A stretch of 64,000 nt of DNA from Pogona vitticeps (Eukaryota > Chordata > Lepidosauria > Squamata > Agamidae). The notes under the pieces were generated by a model. That model worked only from the letters and a program-made list of their open reading frames with translations. It did no database searches and was not told the origin of the DNA. The stretch covers positions 63,360,447 to 63,424,446 of the forward strand of contig NC_135783.1 of the NCBI RefSeq assembly GCF_051106095.1, written 5' to 3'. Made by a program: the position numbers and the translations under genes. Every line of letters begins with the position of its first letter. Position 1 is the first letter of the stretch. Shown here one piece after another: positions 36,260 to 56,564 of this stretch.

Positions 36260-36568
36260 TAGCTTTTTGAAGGACTGTCATATGGAGGATAGAGCAAACC
36301 TATTTTCTATGGATCCAGAGAGTAGGGCCGGTTACAAGAAAGGTTTTGCCTGAACCTTGGGGAGAATGTCTTGACAATAAGAGCTGTTAAGACAGTGGAA
36401 TTGACTACCTCAGGAGGCAGTGAACTTGCCTTCATAGAGATTTTTAAGCAGAAATTAGATAACCATCTGTTAGGGTTGCCTTCGTTGTGGACGTCCTGCA
36501 CCAGCAAAGAGTTGGATTAGACCATCCATGGCATCCTTTCTAGGTCTGCAGTTGTATCATTCTATGGG
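36260..36568 (+). mobile_element. CR1-type LINE 3' end
   Basis: Contains ctcaggaggcagtgaactt, gatttttaagcagaaatta, gttggattagaccatcca and the terminal attctatgggctta, as in CR1 3' ends. It is 5'-truncated and diverged. Confidence 0.75.
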
Positions 36569-37780
36569 CTTATGGTCCCACTCTTGTGCTATTTACTGGC
36601 TCCAATCAAATACAAACCCTATTCTGGCATGCTACAAGCTGGCACTGTGAATACCTTTGTGGGGTGTGTGTGCTTAGGCCTGCACCCTCTGAGATCAATT
36701 CTCCCATGATTACAGCACCAGATATTAGAAAGAGAATTGTCATATTTGCATGTTAATGAGAAGCATGTCCTGTGCTTGCTGTTAATTATCCAGCTTTTCC
36801 CTCATAAAAGAAACATGCATCATGGTCATTTTACCTTTTCCAAAGAAAAGGGTGAGACTGGGCAAATTTCTCTATGGTTTTCTGTGCACTAAAAACAGAA
36901 TAGCCACATTCCAAATCTTTCTAAAAAGCTCTTTCTAACCCTTCCACCCAACCCTTGCCTGCCCAAGCCCTGTGACCTTCCTTCCTTCTTTCCTTCTTTC
37001 ATATCAGAGTGTTGCATAATTTAAAATCACACCCAGAATTTTAAATTGCACAACACTCTGATATGAATTGTTGTGCTTCAAATATCACAAGTAGCTTAAT
37101 GATTGTTGACACAGATAGTTGCTACTTGTAGATAAGAAAGTAATAAAAGTACAGTATGACATAGATTTTTCACATGCAGTCCTTCTCACATTTTGGATGC
37201 TGGCTCTTCCCTCTGGAGTTCTGTATTCTGCTAATGTGAAAGAGGTGCAGTGTACAGATGTACACCTACTTAACAATGTTTTTCTTTGATGATAAATATG
37301 TGGCCTCTAGAGAGTTTAGCTATTTGGCACATTCTTAACTGGCAGAGTGAGAGAATGTGGTTAGCTTCTGGAATCCCACATCACCACATATTATTCGTTG
37401 AATGTATGTTGCTGTCTATATGAATACCTCTGAACAAGTTGTGGCATTGAGATAACTTTTTACGTGACATCTTAAGTAAGAAAGAAGTTGAGGGCTGTCA
37501 TTTTGCTGCTTTGCAAAAATGCTGATGAAATTTGGAGCACAAATACAGAAAATACACACACTCTTCTGAGTTTTATAAGGAGATGCAAACAGCTACTTTG
37601 GGAGTGACAGCAAGGAGTAAGGCAGCTTGTGACCTTTATTCCATGTACCTATGTGGTATTGTTTTAAGAGACGTGTCCGGTTTGCTGGCTATGTGTACAT
37701 GAACGATTGCAAACTAGGTGTGTACAAATTGCTGTGACCACATCCATGCAATAGAACAAAATTGTTTCCAAGTGTTTCAA
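36569..37780. other. Intergenic DNA
   Basis: Apart from the hairpin at 37001-37068, nothing was recognised. Confidence 0.4.
37001..37068. repeat. Short inverted repeat (hairpin)
   Basis: Arms of 28 bp begin catatcagagtgttg and end caacactctgatatg, with about three mismatches around an 11-bp loop. The core aatttaaaat pairs with attttaaatt. It could be a tiny MITE or a DNA hairpin. Confidence 0.75.
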
Positions 37781-37789
37781 CTTTGCATA

Positions 37790-38240
37790 CAAAGGTCCGC
37801 ATAGTCAAAGCTATGATTTTTCTTGTAGTTATGTATGGAAGTGAGAGCTGGACCATAAAAAAGGTTGACCGCCGAAGAATTGATGCTTTTGAATTGTGGT
37901 GCTGGAGGATACTCTTGAGAGTCCCCTGGATTGCAAGGAGAAAAAACCTATCCATTCTGAAGGAAATTGACCCCATGTGCTCACTGGAAGGACAGATCCT
38001 GAAGCTGAGGCTCCAGTACTTTGGCCATCTCATGAGAAAAGAGTCCCTGAAAATGACCCTGATGTTGGGAAAGTGTGAAGGCAAGAGGAGAAGGGGATGA
38101 CAGAGGATGAGATGGCTGGACAATGCCATTGAAGTTACCAACATAAATTTGACCCAACTCCGGGAGGCAGTGGAAGACAGGAGGGCCTGGTGTGCTCTGG
38201 TCCATGGGGTCATGAAGAGTCAGACACGACTTAACGACAA
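37790..38240 (+). mobile_element. BovB LINE 3' fragment
   Basis: From aaggtccgcatagtcaaagc through gaattgatgcttttgaattg to the 3' end gtcagacacgacttaacgac. 5'-truncated, with stops. It is more diverged than the copies at 48088 and 52610. Confidence 0.88.
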
Positions 38241-38559
38241 GAACAACAATTGCAAATGACCTTCAGATTCAAGAAAACAACTATGTAACAGGGGAAATTG
38301 ATGTGGACTTCAGATGATGAGGGCAGCCAGGTGTATATTCCCCATTCGACATCCCCCCTCCCAGAAACCTGAACTGAACGAGGAGACAAAAACCTGTAAG
38401 AATCAGGACAATGGTTGTGAATCAATATTCTTTGATGATGTACATCAGCTTCCTATGTCAGAGAATAATAGTTATAGGACTATCAATGAGCCTCATTGTA
38501 ATACCAATGAAGAGGCTGACACCAACAAATCAAGTCACCTGATGGTAATTCGGGACCTT

Positions 38560-40740
38560 TGATTTGATATAAAAGACCTAACAATAGTTATGCTAGGATA
38601 TTTGAGGAAGAAGGAGCAGCTCATATCCAACAGTGAATCACAGCAGAGATAACAAAGAAGGCAGACCATGGCTCATATTCAGCAATAAGGGAACAAGGCT
38701 CCTCAAGAGGGTATCCCAATACTAGTTATAATTGGGAATAGGAATAGAAGTAGATGGGTAAGTTTTATGGGAGGGAGATCAGGGGGAAGGAAGAAAATAA
38801 GTAGATGTGATGATAGCAATAATGGGTTGGTGGATAAAAAAATTGACCAGAGATACAGGAGGTTGCATATTGAGTGGCAAGAACAGGCTAGTAGTTGGCC
38901 TAAAGGGAGATCATATTACAATTGACCCCTATCCTTAGTATCTTGGAATATCATGGGGTGGGTAGGTAGATTTAGGGATGGTTGTATACATGGTTATCTA
39001 ATTAGACATGACATTTTATTGTTACAAAAGACATGGACCTCTGAATCCCCAACTTTAGAAGGTTTCTAAGCCTATGGAATAACTGCAAAGCTATCTAATC
39101 ATGGTAGGGCTGGGGGGGGGGCTAGGAATATTAATTTCTACTGCATTAAAAGTTAAAGTTGATGTTATACCCTCACTTACAGTCAGCAATGGCTATATTA
39201 ATACAATATGAGCAGATGTCCTGTATTATAATAAATGTATACCATACTCCTCTGAAAACTAAACAACAAATAGAGACTGAATGGAGGAATTTAGAAGCTT
39301 GTTTATGGCAAATAATTATAAAATATCCAAAGGCATTTCTTATAGTGGGTAAGGTAATGGTAAAGGTTCCCCTTGACATTTAGTCCAGTTGTGTCCGACT
39401 CTCGGGTGCGGTGCTCATCCCCGTCTCCAAGCTGTAGAGCTCACTCCGTCACGTGGATTCCGTCGCTGTGGGTTAAACCGCAGAAGCATCTGTGCTACAA
39501 GGTCAGAAGACCAGCAGTGGTACGATCAAATCCACATGACGGAGTGAGCTCCCATCGCTTGTTCTGGCTGCAGACAACCTAGCAGTTTGAAAGTATGTAA
39601 AAATATGAGTAGATAAATAGGTACCACCACGGTGGGAAGGTAACGGCGTTCTGAGTTTAGTCGCGCTGGCCATGTGACCACAGAAACTGTCTTTAGACAA
39701 ACACTGACTCTATGGCTTGGAAACAGGGATGAGCACCACACCCTAGAGTCGGACATGACTGGACTAAATGTCAAAGGGAACCTTTACCCTTTACCTATTG
39801 ACAAAACTGAGAAAATTCCTAAAGATTGTGGGACTGCGATCATAATCCCTGTATACAAAGAGGTAATACAGATCTACCCTCTAACTACAGGCCTATAAAC
39901 TTACTTAATGTGATAAGTAAACTATATGCTAGATGCCTTGAGTGGAACTTGAAGGACTGGATAGACCAAGAGTCCCTTATGGCAAAAGAACAGGCTGGAT
40001 TCAGAGACACCCATTCAACCTTGGACCAAAGTACGATCCTGGAGGACTTAAATTATGAAATATTCCTCTAAAAATTCTGTGTCTCTACGCAGCTTTTATT
40101 GATCTTAGAGCTGCCTTTGATTCTATTTCAAGAAACATATTATGGAAAAAAATAACTAGTATCAATATTCTCAAGCATTTACTTTTCTTAATTCGAGCTT
40201 TGCATAATAATACATTAGTAAGATTAGCATTAATCCCCAAGGACATCTTACAGCACCAGTTAAAACTGAAAAGGGGGTTAAACAGGGCTGCATCTTGGCA
40301 CCCTTGTTATCTCTATATAAATGATTTCGTAATACATCTAACCAGTTTGGACTTTTATCCTCCAAAGTTGGCAGATAAACATATTTCCATTCTACTATGT
40401 GCCGACGATGCAGTAATTCTCCCAAGAACTCTGAATGGAGTAAAAAGAATGCTGCAGACTCTTGCTAAATTTTGTTAACAGAATCAGTTAGAGGTAAACC
40501 ATGATAAAACCAAGGTAATGGTATTTGCTGAGAGATCTGAAAAGTATATTTGGAAATTAAATGAGGTACGTATTGAGCAAGTACAATATTATAAATATTT
40601 GGGTCTGATAATCCAAGCAAATGGTAAGAGAAATGTGCATATAAAACATGTGGTAGCAAATGCCCAAAAAAGCATGGGAGCGATATAAAAAAAATTTCTG
40701 GTCATATGGGGGAAGAAATAGGACAGCTGCTATTAGACTT
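38560..40740 (+). mobile_element. Second LINE type: endonuclease and reverse transcriptase, broken
   Basis: An endonuclease-like part (SWNIMG near 38939, then LLQKTW, and FLIVG near 39345) is followed, after an inserted SINE pair, by a reverse transcriptase part: NYRPINLLN near 39890, AFIDLRAAFDSI at about 40092, and active-site box CADDAV at about 40399. NHDKTKVMVF and YYKYLGLI follow. Several frame breaks are present. The clade was not assigned; it is neither BovB nor the LINE at 18155. Confidence 0.8.
39352..39800. mobile_element. Head-to-head Sauria SINE pair inside the LINE
   Basis: A minus-strand 3' fragment (39352-39450, starting ggtaaaggttccccttgac) is joined to a plus-strand near-complete SINE (about 39450-39800, ending gggaacctttaccctttacc). 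Both outer ends are therefore SINE tails. The insertion splits the LINE endonuclease after FLIVG. Confidence 0.85.
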
Positions 40741-41240
40741 TTGTTTTTTGTTTTTCTTTTCCTTTAAAGGGAAAAAGGGCCAAATAGGGTCACTTCTGGT
40801 CTGGTGTGGTTTCCTGACACAAAACCACCTGATTCTTGCATGTGAATGCAAGGATCAAACTAAATAATATGTCATACCTCTATGCCACCTTAAGCAATGC
40901 TACTTAGCTTATTCGAGCCCACTCCATCTAGTTACACCTTAAGGTAGCTCAGTTTCCAGCAAACCAAGCAGTCATTTCTTTTCGACCAGTCATATTAACT
41001 GGTTGGAGAAAGGGCCTAACATAGTCCCCAAACTTCACTCTGTTACAGGAGAAAAAGTGACTCCTCATTTCTGTAGTGGAAGCAAAAAGTTCACCCTTTC
41101 CCACCAGTTTTTCCATCTCCTTCCAAACTACTCTCTCTATTCCCCTTGATCAATGAAGAACAAAGTCAATGTCACTGCCTTATACCAAAGCTCCTTTGGA
41201 AAGAAATATTGTTTGCAATCTGCTTCCAAATGTTTTCATA
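40741..41240. other. Intergenic DNA, nothing recognised
   Basis: No repeat or exon was recognised. This lies just downstream of the gene 3 duplicated block. Confidence 0.4.
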
Positions 41241-41474
41241 CTTGAAAAAAAATCTTGTTTACTTGTATTACAGTAATAGAAGAATTATAGGTGTTTGACA
41301 GGCTTTTATTACTGTTGGAATGCTTTTCAGATTTTTTAAAAAGTAGATTGCATCAACAATGTAAATAACAGAGACAGAGGAGTACAGTAGCGGCATTCCT
41401 ATGAAGAAATCTCAGCTATGTTCTTCCATGAACCCACAATCGAAACTATGAGAGATTCCTCTCATTGTTGACCT

Positions 41475-51383
<9,909 letters not shown>

Positions 51384-52609
51384 GGTGGTGCCGTTCTGCG
51401 TATAAAACTCAGCTTGGTGAAAGAAGCAAATTTATCTACAGAGAAATTATATAAACCTATCAGCTGAAGGAGGGAGAAGGTCAGTGCTGTGTTTCCCTCA
51501 AAATGCGAGACTTGTTACAGATTAACTATGGGGTATGTCCACAGGAATCAGTTTCCTTTCTGCCTAAGCACAAATATTCAAATAAAGCTGTGGCACCTTC
51601 TTTGTACTGAGAACTGGAGATATTTGTTCCTAAAGTGAAAAGGAGTGAGACTGAGGCAGAGGATGAAGAAAACAACATTTGCAAATTGGATCAGAGAGCC
51701 TGGATTTTTTAAAACACTTGAACTGAAGAGGCCAGTCTTGCTTATTTCATTCTATGAGGGTTGCAAATAAATTTCTAGACACCATTTATCTGGATCTTGG
51801 AATCACAGCAAATAACTTACAATGCCTGAGCATGTAGCAAAGCAATTAAAGAAAACAACACAAATAAACAACACAATAATTCAGCCAAAATAAGCTTCAT
51901 CTGATGACAAAGAATCTCAGGAGAGTAGGACTGTCAATGCAACAGCAGATTCCATTGTGCTTGCTACCATTCACAAAATGTCACCAAGCAGGGGAAAATC
52001 ACAGAAGTAGATTCCTTTTTTTATCACGTCTCACCCAAACACATAGTGATTTTCAGGGCTATTTTTCAACCAATGTGAATGGTAGTGAGGGTATCCTGTG
52101 GAGGCCAACATAGCCTCTAATTTTTAGCACATTGGGCAGGGCTCCACTTCTCTCTCTTACGCAGCTTTGCCCCTGTGTGTGCACGTGACTCCACCCCCGC
52201 ACACCACATCCTGTAGCAAACAGAATCTAATGTGATCACTGCACAGAGAAGGAAGGGGGAAGCACAGCATGAGCCCAGCTTAGCAAGAACCTTGCTGTAG
52301 TGTAGACTATCTTGACTGCTGTCATTGGTGTTGTCAACATTCAGGTTGCCCTTTGCTATGTAAAGCTTGGCATCCTTTTTCCTGCTGGCAACATGGGCAT
52401 GATATTGTGCAGCAACATTGGGCCATTTCCTGGCTTTCAGAATCGTGGGTACAGAAGCCCAATATCCCAGATTCATAAACTGGGAGTTATTTTTTTTTTA
52501 AAAAAAAGAATTGGATTTTTAATACGTGAGTTTAAATATAGATAAGCTACACACAAATTTAATCAGAAATTTTCCTCACAGAGAATTATCCAGAAGTAGA
52601 ACATTCTAG
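51384..52609. other. Intergenic DNA between gene 4 and gene 3 (part 1)
   Basis: The gene 3 promoter is expected near 51384-51700, but no element was assigned with confidence. An unassigned repeat at about 51960-52480 has relatives at 55397-55775 and 49370-49495 (shared phrase gatattgtgcagcaacattg). Confidence 0.45.
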
Positions 52610-54127
52610 AAAGCCTGGCTAACAATAGAAAGCCTTAGAAAGCCTTAGAAAGCCTGGCTAACAATAAGGCCAGTGGAGGTGATGACATTCCAGTTGAACT
52701 ATTTAAAATCTTAAAAGATGATGCTGTTAAGGTGCTACATTCAATATGCCAGCAAGTTTGGAAAACTCAACAGTGGCCAGAGGACTGGAAAAGACCAGTC
52801 TACATCCCAATCCCAAAGAAAGGCAGTGCCAAAGAATGCTCCAGCTACCGCACAATTGCACTCATTTCACATGCTAGCAAGGTTATGCTCAAAATCCTAC
52901 AAGGAAGGCTTCAGCAGTATGTGGACCGAGAACTCCCAGAAGTACAAGCTGGATTCCGAAGGGGCAGAGGAACTCGAGACCAAAATGCTAACATGCGCTG
53001 GATTATGGAGAAAGCCAGAGAGTTCCAGAAAAATATCTACTTCTGCTTCATTGACTATGCAAAAGCCTTTGACTGTGTGCACCACAGCAAACTATGGCAA
53101 GTCCTTAAAGAAATGGGAGTGCCTGACCACCTTGTCTATCTCCTGAGAAATCTATATGTGGGACAGGAAGCCACAGTTAGAACTGGATATGGAACAACTG
53201 ATTGGTTCAAAATTGGGAAAGGAGTATGACATGGCTGTATATTGTCCCCGTGCTTATTCAACTTATATGCAGAATACATCATGCGGAAGGCTGGACTGGA
53301 GGAATCCCAAACTGGAATTAAGATTGCCGGAAGAAGTATCAACAATCTCAGATATGCAGATGATACTACTCTGATGGCAGAAAGTGAGGAGAAATTAAAG
53401 AACCTTGTAATGAGGGTGAAAGAGGAGAGTGCAAAAACCAGCCTGAAACTCAACATCAAAAAAACTAAGATAATGGCCACTGGTCCCATCACCTCCTGGC
53501 AAATAGAAGGGGAAGATATGGAGGCAGTGACAGATTTTACTTTCTTGGGCTCCATGATCACTGCAGATGGAGACAGCAGCCACGAAATTAAAAGACGCCT
53601 GCTTCTGGGGAGGAAAGCAATGACAAACCTTGATAGCATCTTAAAAAGCAGAGACATCACCTTGCCAACAAAAATCCGAATAGTCAAAGCTATGGTTTTT
53701 CCTGTCGTGATGTATGGATGTGAGAGCTGGACCATAAAGAAAGCAGACCGCCGAAGAATTGATGCCTTTGAATTGTGGTGCTGGAGAAGGCTCTTGAGAG
53801 TCCCCTGGACTGCAAGGAGAACAAACCTATCAATTCTAAAGGAAATCAACCCTGAGTGCTCACTGGAAGGACAGATCCTGAAGCTGAGGCTCCAGTACTT
53901 TGGCCATCTGATGAGAAGAGAAGACTCCTTGGAAAAGACCTTGATGTTAGGAAAGTGTGATGGCAAGAGGAGAAGGGGACGACCGAGGATGAGATGGCTG
54001 GACAGTGTCTGTGAAGCAACCAACATGAAATTGACAGAACTCCGGGAGGCAGTGGAAGATAGGAGGGCCTGGTGTGCTCTGGTCCATGGGGTCACGAAGA
54101 GTCGGACATGACTAAACGACGACGAGG
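52610..54127 (+). mobile_element. BovB LINE, 5'-truncated, young
   Basis: Flanked by a perfect 12-bp direct repeat AGAACATTCTAG (52598-52609, 54128-54139). From about 52650 to 54111 it reads as ORF2: PVYIPIPKKG, YRTIALISHASKV, AGFRRGRGTRDQ, FIDYAKAFD, then one in-frame TGA at 53227-53229 where RQG is expected, then GCILSPCLFNLYAE, the active-site box YADDT (about 53354) and the C-terminal part ending VHGVTKSRT. The wording matches the known RTE-BovB ORF2. The endonuclease is missing because of 5' truncation. A small local duplication (gaaagcctggctaacaat) marks the 5' junction. Confidence 0.95.
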
Positions 54128-54139
54128 AGAACATTCTAG

Positions 54140-55396
54140 GAGATGAGCATATGATCTGTACTATGATCACTGGGAGAAGACAAAAGTGAGAACAGCTTGG
54201 ATATAGCTGTAATCTCTCTGTGCCAAAAATATTTTAAAGGGCTGTTTTGGACTTAATGAAATGGTGAAGCAAAGTGTGAGTAGGTATAACACGTACAATG
54301 AAGAAGAATACACACCCTTTAACCTCTTGTTTGAACTAATGTTGCTGTGACTGATCCACCAAATGAAAACTGGAAAGCTATGTTCCAATTTCCAAACTTT
54401 TTTTTTGTATTAGGCAAGCTGAGGAAGAAAACCAATATTGGACCAGATATGTTGTGTGCATGTTTTCCAAAATATGTCCCTTTGCTTTTTTGAAATATAA
54501 AAAAGGAAGAAGTTGGAATTAGCAAAGAATGCTGGAATCAAGGTCAAAATAATCCATACTATGAGAATGAAAGACAGTGAAGGAAGAGAGGGACAAAAAT
54601 CAGCTCATTTGAAATGTGGTTGGAAGATAGCAATAAAAGCAGAAAAGTGGGTGCTCGGTCAAGTCAAACCTGAATTCTCACTCGAGCAAAAATGAGTCAA
54701 CAGAGCCCATCCTACCATGCACATATGTATAATGGATATATACAAAATGGGCCAGAATAGATTATATTGCTGGGGAAAGTGGAGTGTAGCTGTAAAAAAA
54801 GAGGAAGACCTAATATAAGATGGGTTGACTCAACAGAAGAAACCATAGCTATTAGTTTGCAAGATCTGAGCAGAACTCTTAGAAAGGACATTTAGGATAT
54901 CATCCTTCCCCTTTAAGAGCTGTCCCATACCAAACAAGCACAGGGCTAGGGCATGCAATCTATTTGATATGATTCATCGAGATGCAAAATGCCTCTTTGC
55001 TTAGCCTGTGCAGATTGATACTTTCACCAAAATTACTCTGGGGATCGCATTAACTGTGGAGACTACCCTGTACTGTATTAGGTAGGTTTGGCATTGAAAG
55101 GGAGAGTGGTAAAAACCCTCCTCTATTTTCATCTTCTTTTATTTGTAATATTTCCCTGTCTAATTTTTCCATGAAATATATTATTTCCTGAAATCCTTAA
55201 ACCGGGAAAAAGAAAAGCGTGCTGTTTATATACCAGCCCATAGCACTTAAAAAGCTCTCTGGGTGGTTTACAATTTAATTCTGCAGACTACACATTGCCC
55301 CGCAACAAGGATATTCAATTTACCAACCTCAGGAGGGTGGAAGGTTGAGTGAACCCCCACCTAGCTACCTGGGATTTAACAAAAGGCAGTTTACAT
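54140..55396. other. Intergenic DNA
   Basis: Unassigned, except for a LINE-tail-like patch near 55230-55380. Confidence 0.4.
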
Positions 55397-55650
55397 GTTG
55401 ACAACACCAATGACAGCAGTCAAGACAATCATTCTATAGGATACCCTCTTTTGCTCACTGCCATTCACACTTGTTGAAAAACAGCCCTGACAATTGCTTT
55501 GTGTTTGGGTGAGAATTGATTAACTGATGGAAAAAAGGAGTGAGCTTCTGGGATTTTCCCTTTTGTGGTATCACTTTGTGAATGGCAGTGAGCAGAACTG
55601 GGTGTCCTGGAGACATCCCGACTGCTGCCATTGATGTTGTCATCATTCAG
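55397..55650. repeat. Imperfect inverted repeat, arms about 73 bp
   Basis: Left arm 55397-55470 (gttgacaacaccaatgacag through gctcactgccattcac) pairs with right arm 55577-55650 (gtgaatggcagtgagcag through tgatgttgtcatcattc). The loop is about 105 bp. A single related copy at 51960-52340 is not folded back. Confidence 0.75.
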
Positions 55651-56433
55651 GCTGCCCTTTGCTATGTAAAACTTGGCATCCTTTTTCCTGCTGGCAATGT
55701 GAGCATGATATTGTGCAGCAACATTGGGCCATTCCCTAGCTTTTTGAGTCAAATAGGTGCAGAAACACAATAGTCCATATTCATAAACTGGAGGATTTTT
55801 GATGAATTGAATACACATTGGTACCAGTGCGACAACACTTGAATGTTCACAAAGCAGGGAAAAGTGAAAGCTGAGCTGTGAGCAGTGCACCATTGAGCAT
55901 GCACACTGTAGTGGCATGTCCACAGGATATTGTTTAGGGAGAGACACCCCACCATTTGCCAAAATAACAACACAATGTAACAGGGCTTAAATAATGAAGA
56001 AAACACACCCAGCCACTCAATTAATTTCACAACATTTGACTTGTATCTTTTCTTACACTGTTGATGCATGTGACCTTTCTTGATATTATGAATTTTTTTT
56101 TCACATAACCCTAAATGTCCTGGTTCCTACTCCTGAGGGTATGTGTACCCCAGATTGGGAATCTCTGCACTAGAAAATCTTTTTACTTGTATTAAAGAAG
56201 AACTGTTGCTGGTTGACAGGCTTTTATTACTGTTGGAAAGCTTTTCAGATATTAAAAGAATGTAAATTGTATCAACAATGTATGGAAACAACAGAGACAG
56301 AGAAGTGCAATAGCAGAATTCTTATGAAGAATTGTTTGGGCAATTTTTATTTTCAGAAATACATTTGTCAATTTTTTATGTTCTTCCATGAACCCAAAAT
56401 CACATCATGACGGATTCCTCACACTGTTGCCCT
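55651..56433. other. Repeat remainder and 3' flank of gene 4
   Basis: 55651-55775 continues the repeat of the preceding entry. From about 56190 the sequence aligns with the 3' flank of gene 3 (ggcttttattactgttgga at 56219 and 41300). Confidence 0.55.
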
Positions 56434-56564
56434 CTAGTTCTTGCAATATACATCATATTTCAACATTTTTCCAAGCTTAGTGCTTGCTGCATGCTCTTCA
56501 AATCTTCTGTCCATTTCTTTGCTCTGCTCTTCAGTGAAGAGACTCTTCCAATCGCCTACTATGC
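56434..56564 (-). CDS. SULT6B1: Gene 4 exon 7 (terminal)
   Basis: The acceptor is tttcag. It encodes IVGDWKSLFTEEQSKEMD to LKYDVYCKN, with TAG at 56434-56436. His and Ser replace Asp and Gly of gene 3 in the EEHAAS stretch. Confidence 0.93.

Noticed and set aside
53136-54170. 344-codon open frame on the minus strand
   Set aside because: It is the antisense shadow of the BovB ORF2, which has recognisable reverse transcriptase motifs on the plus strand.
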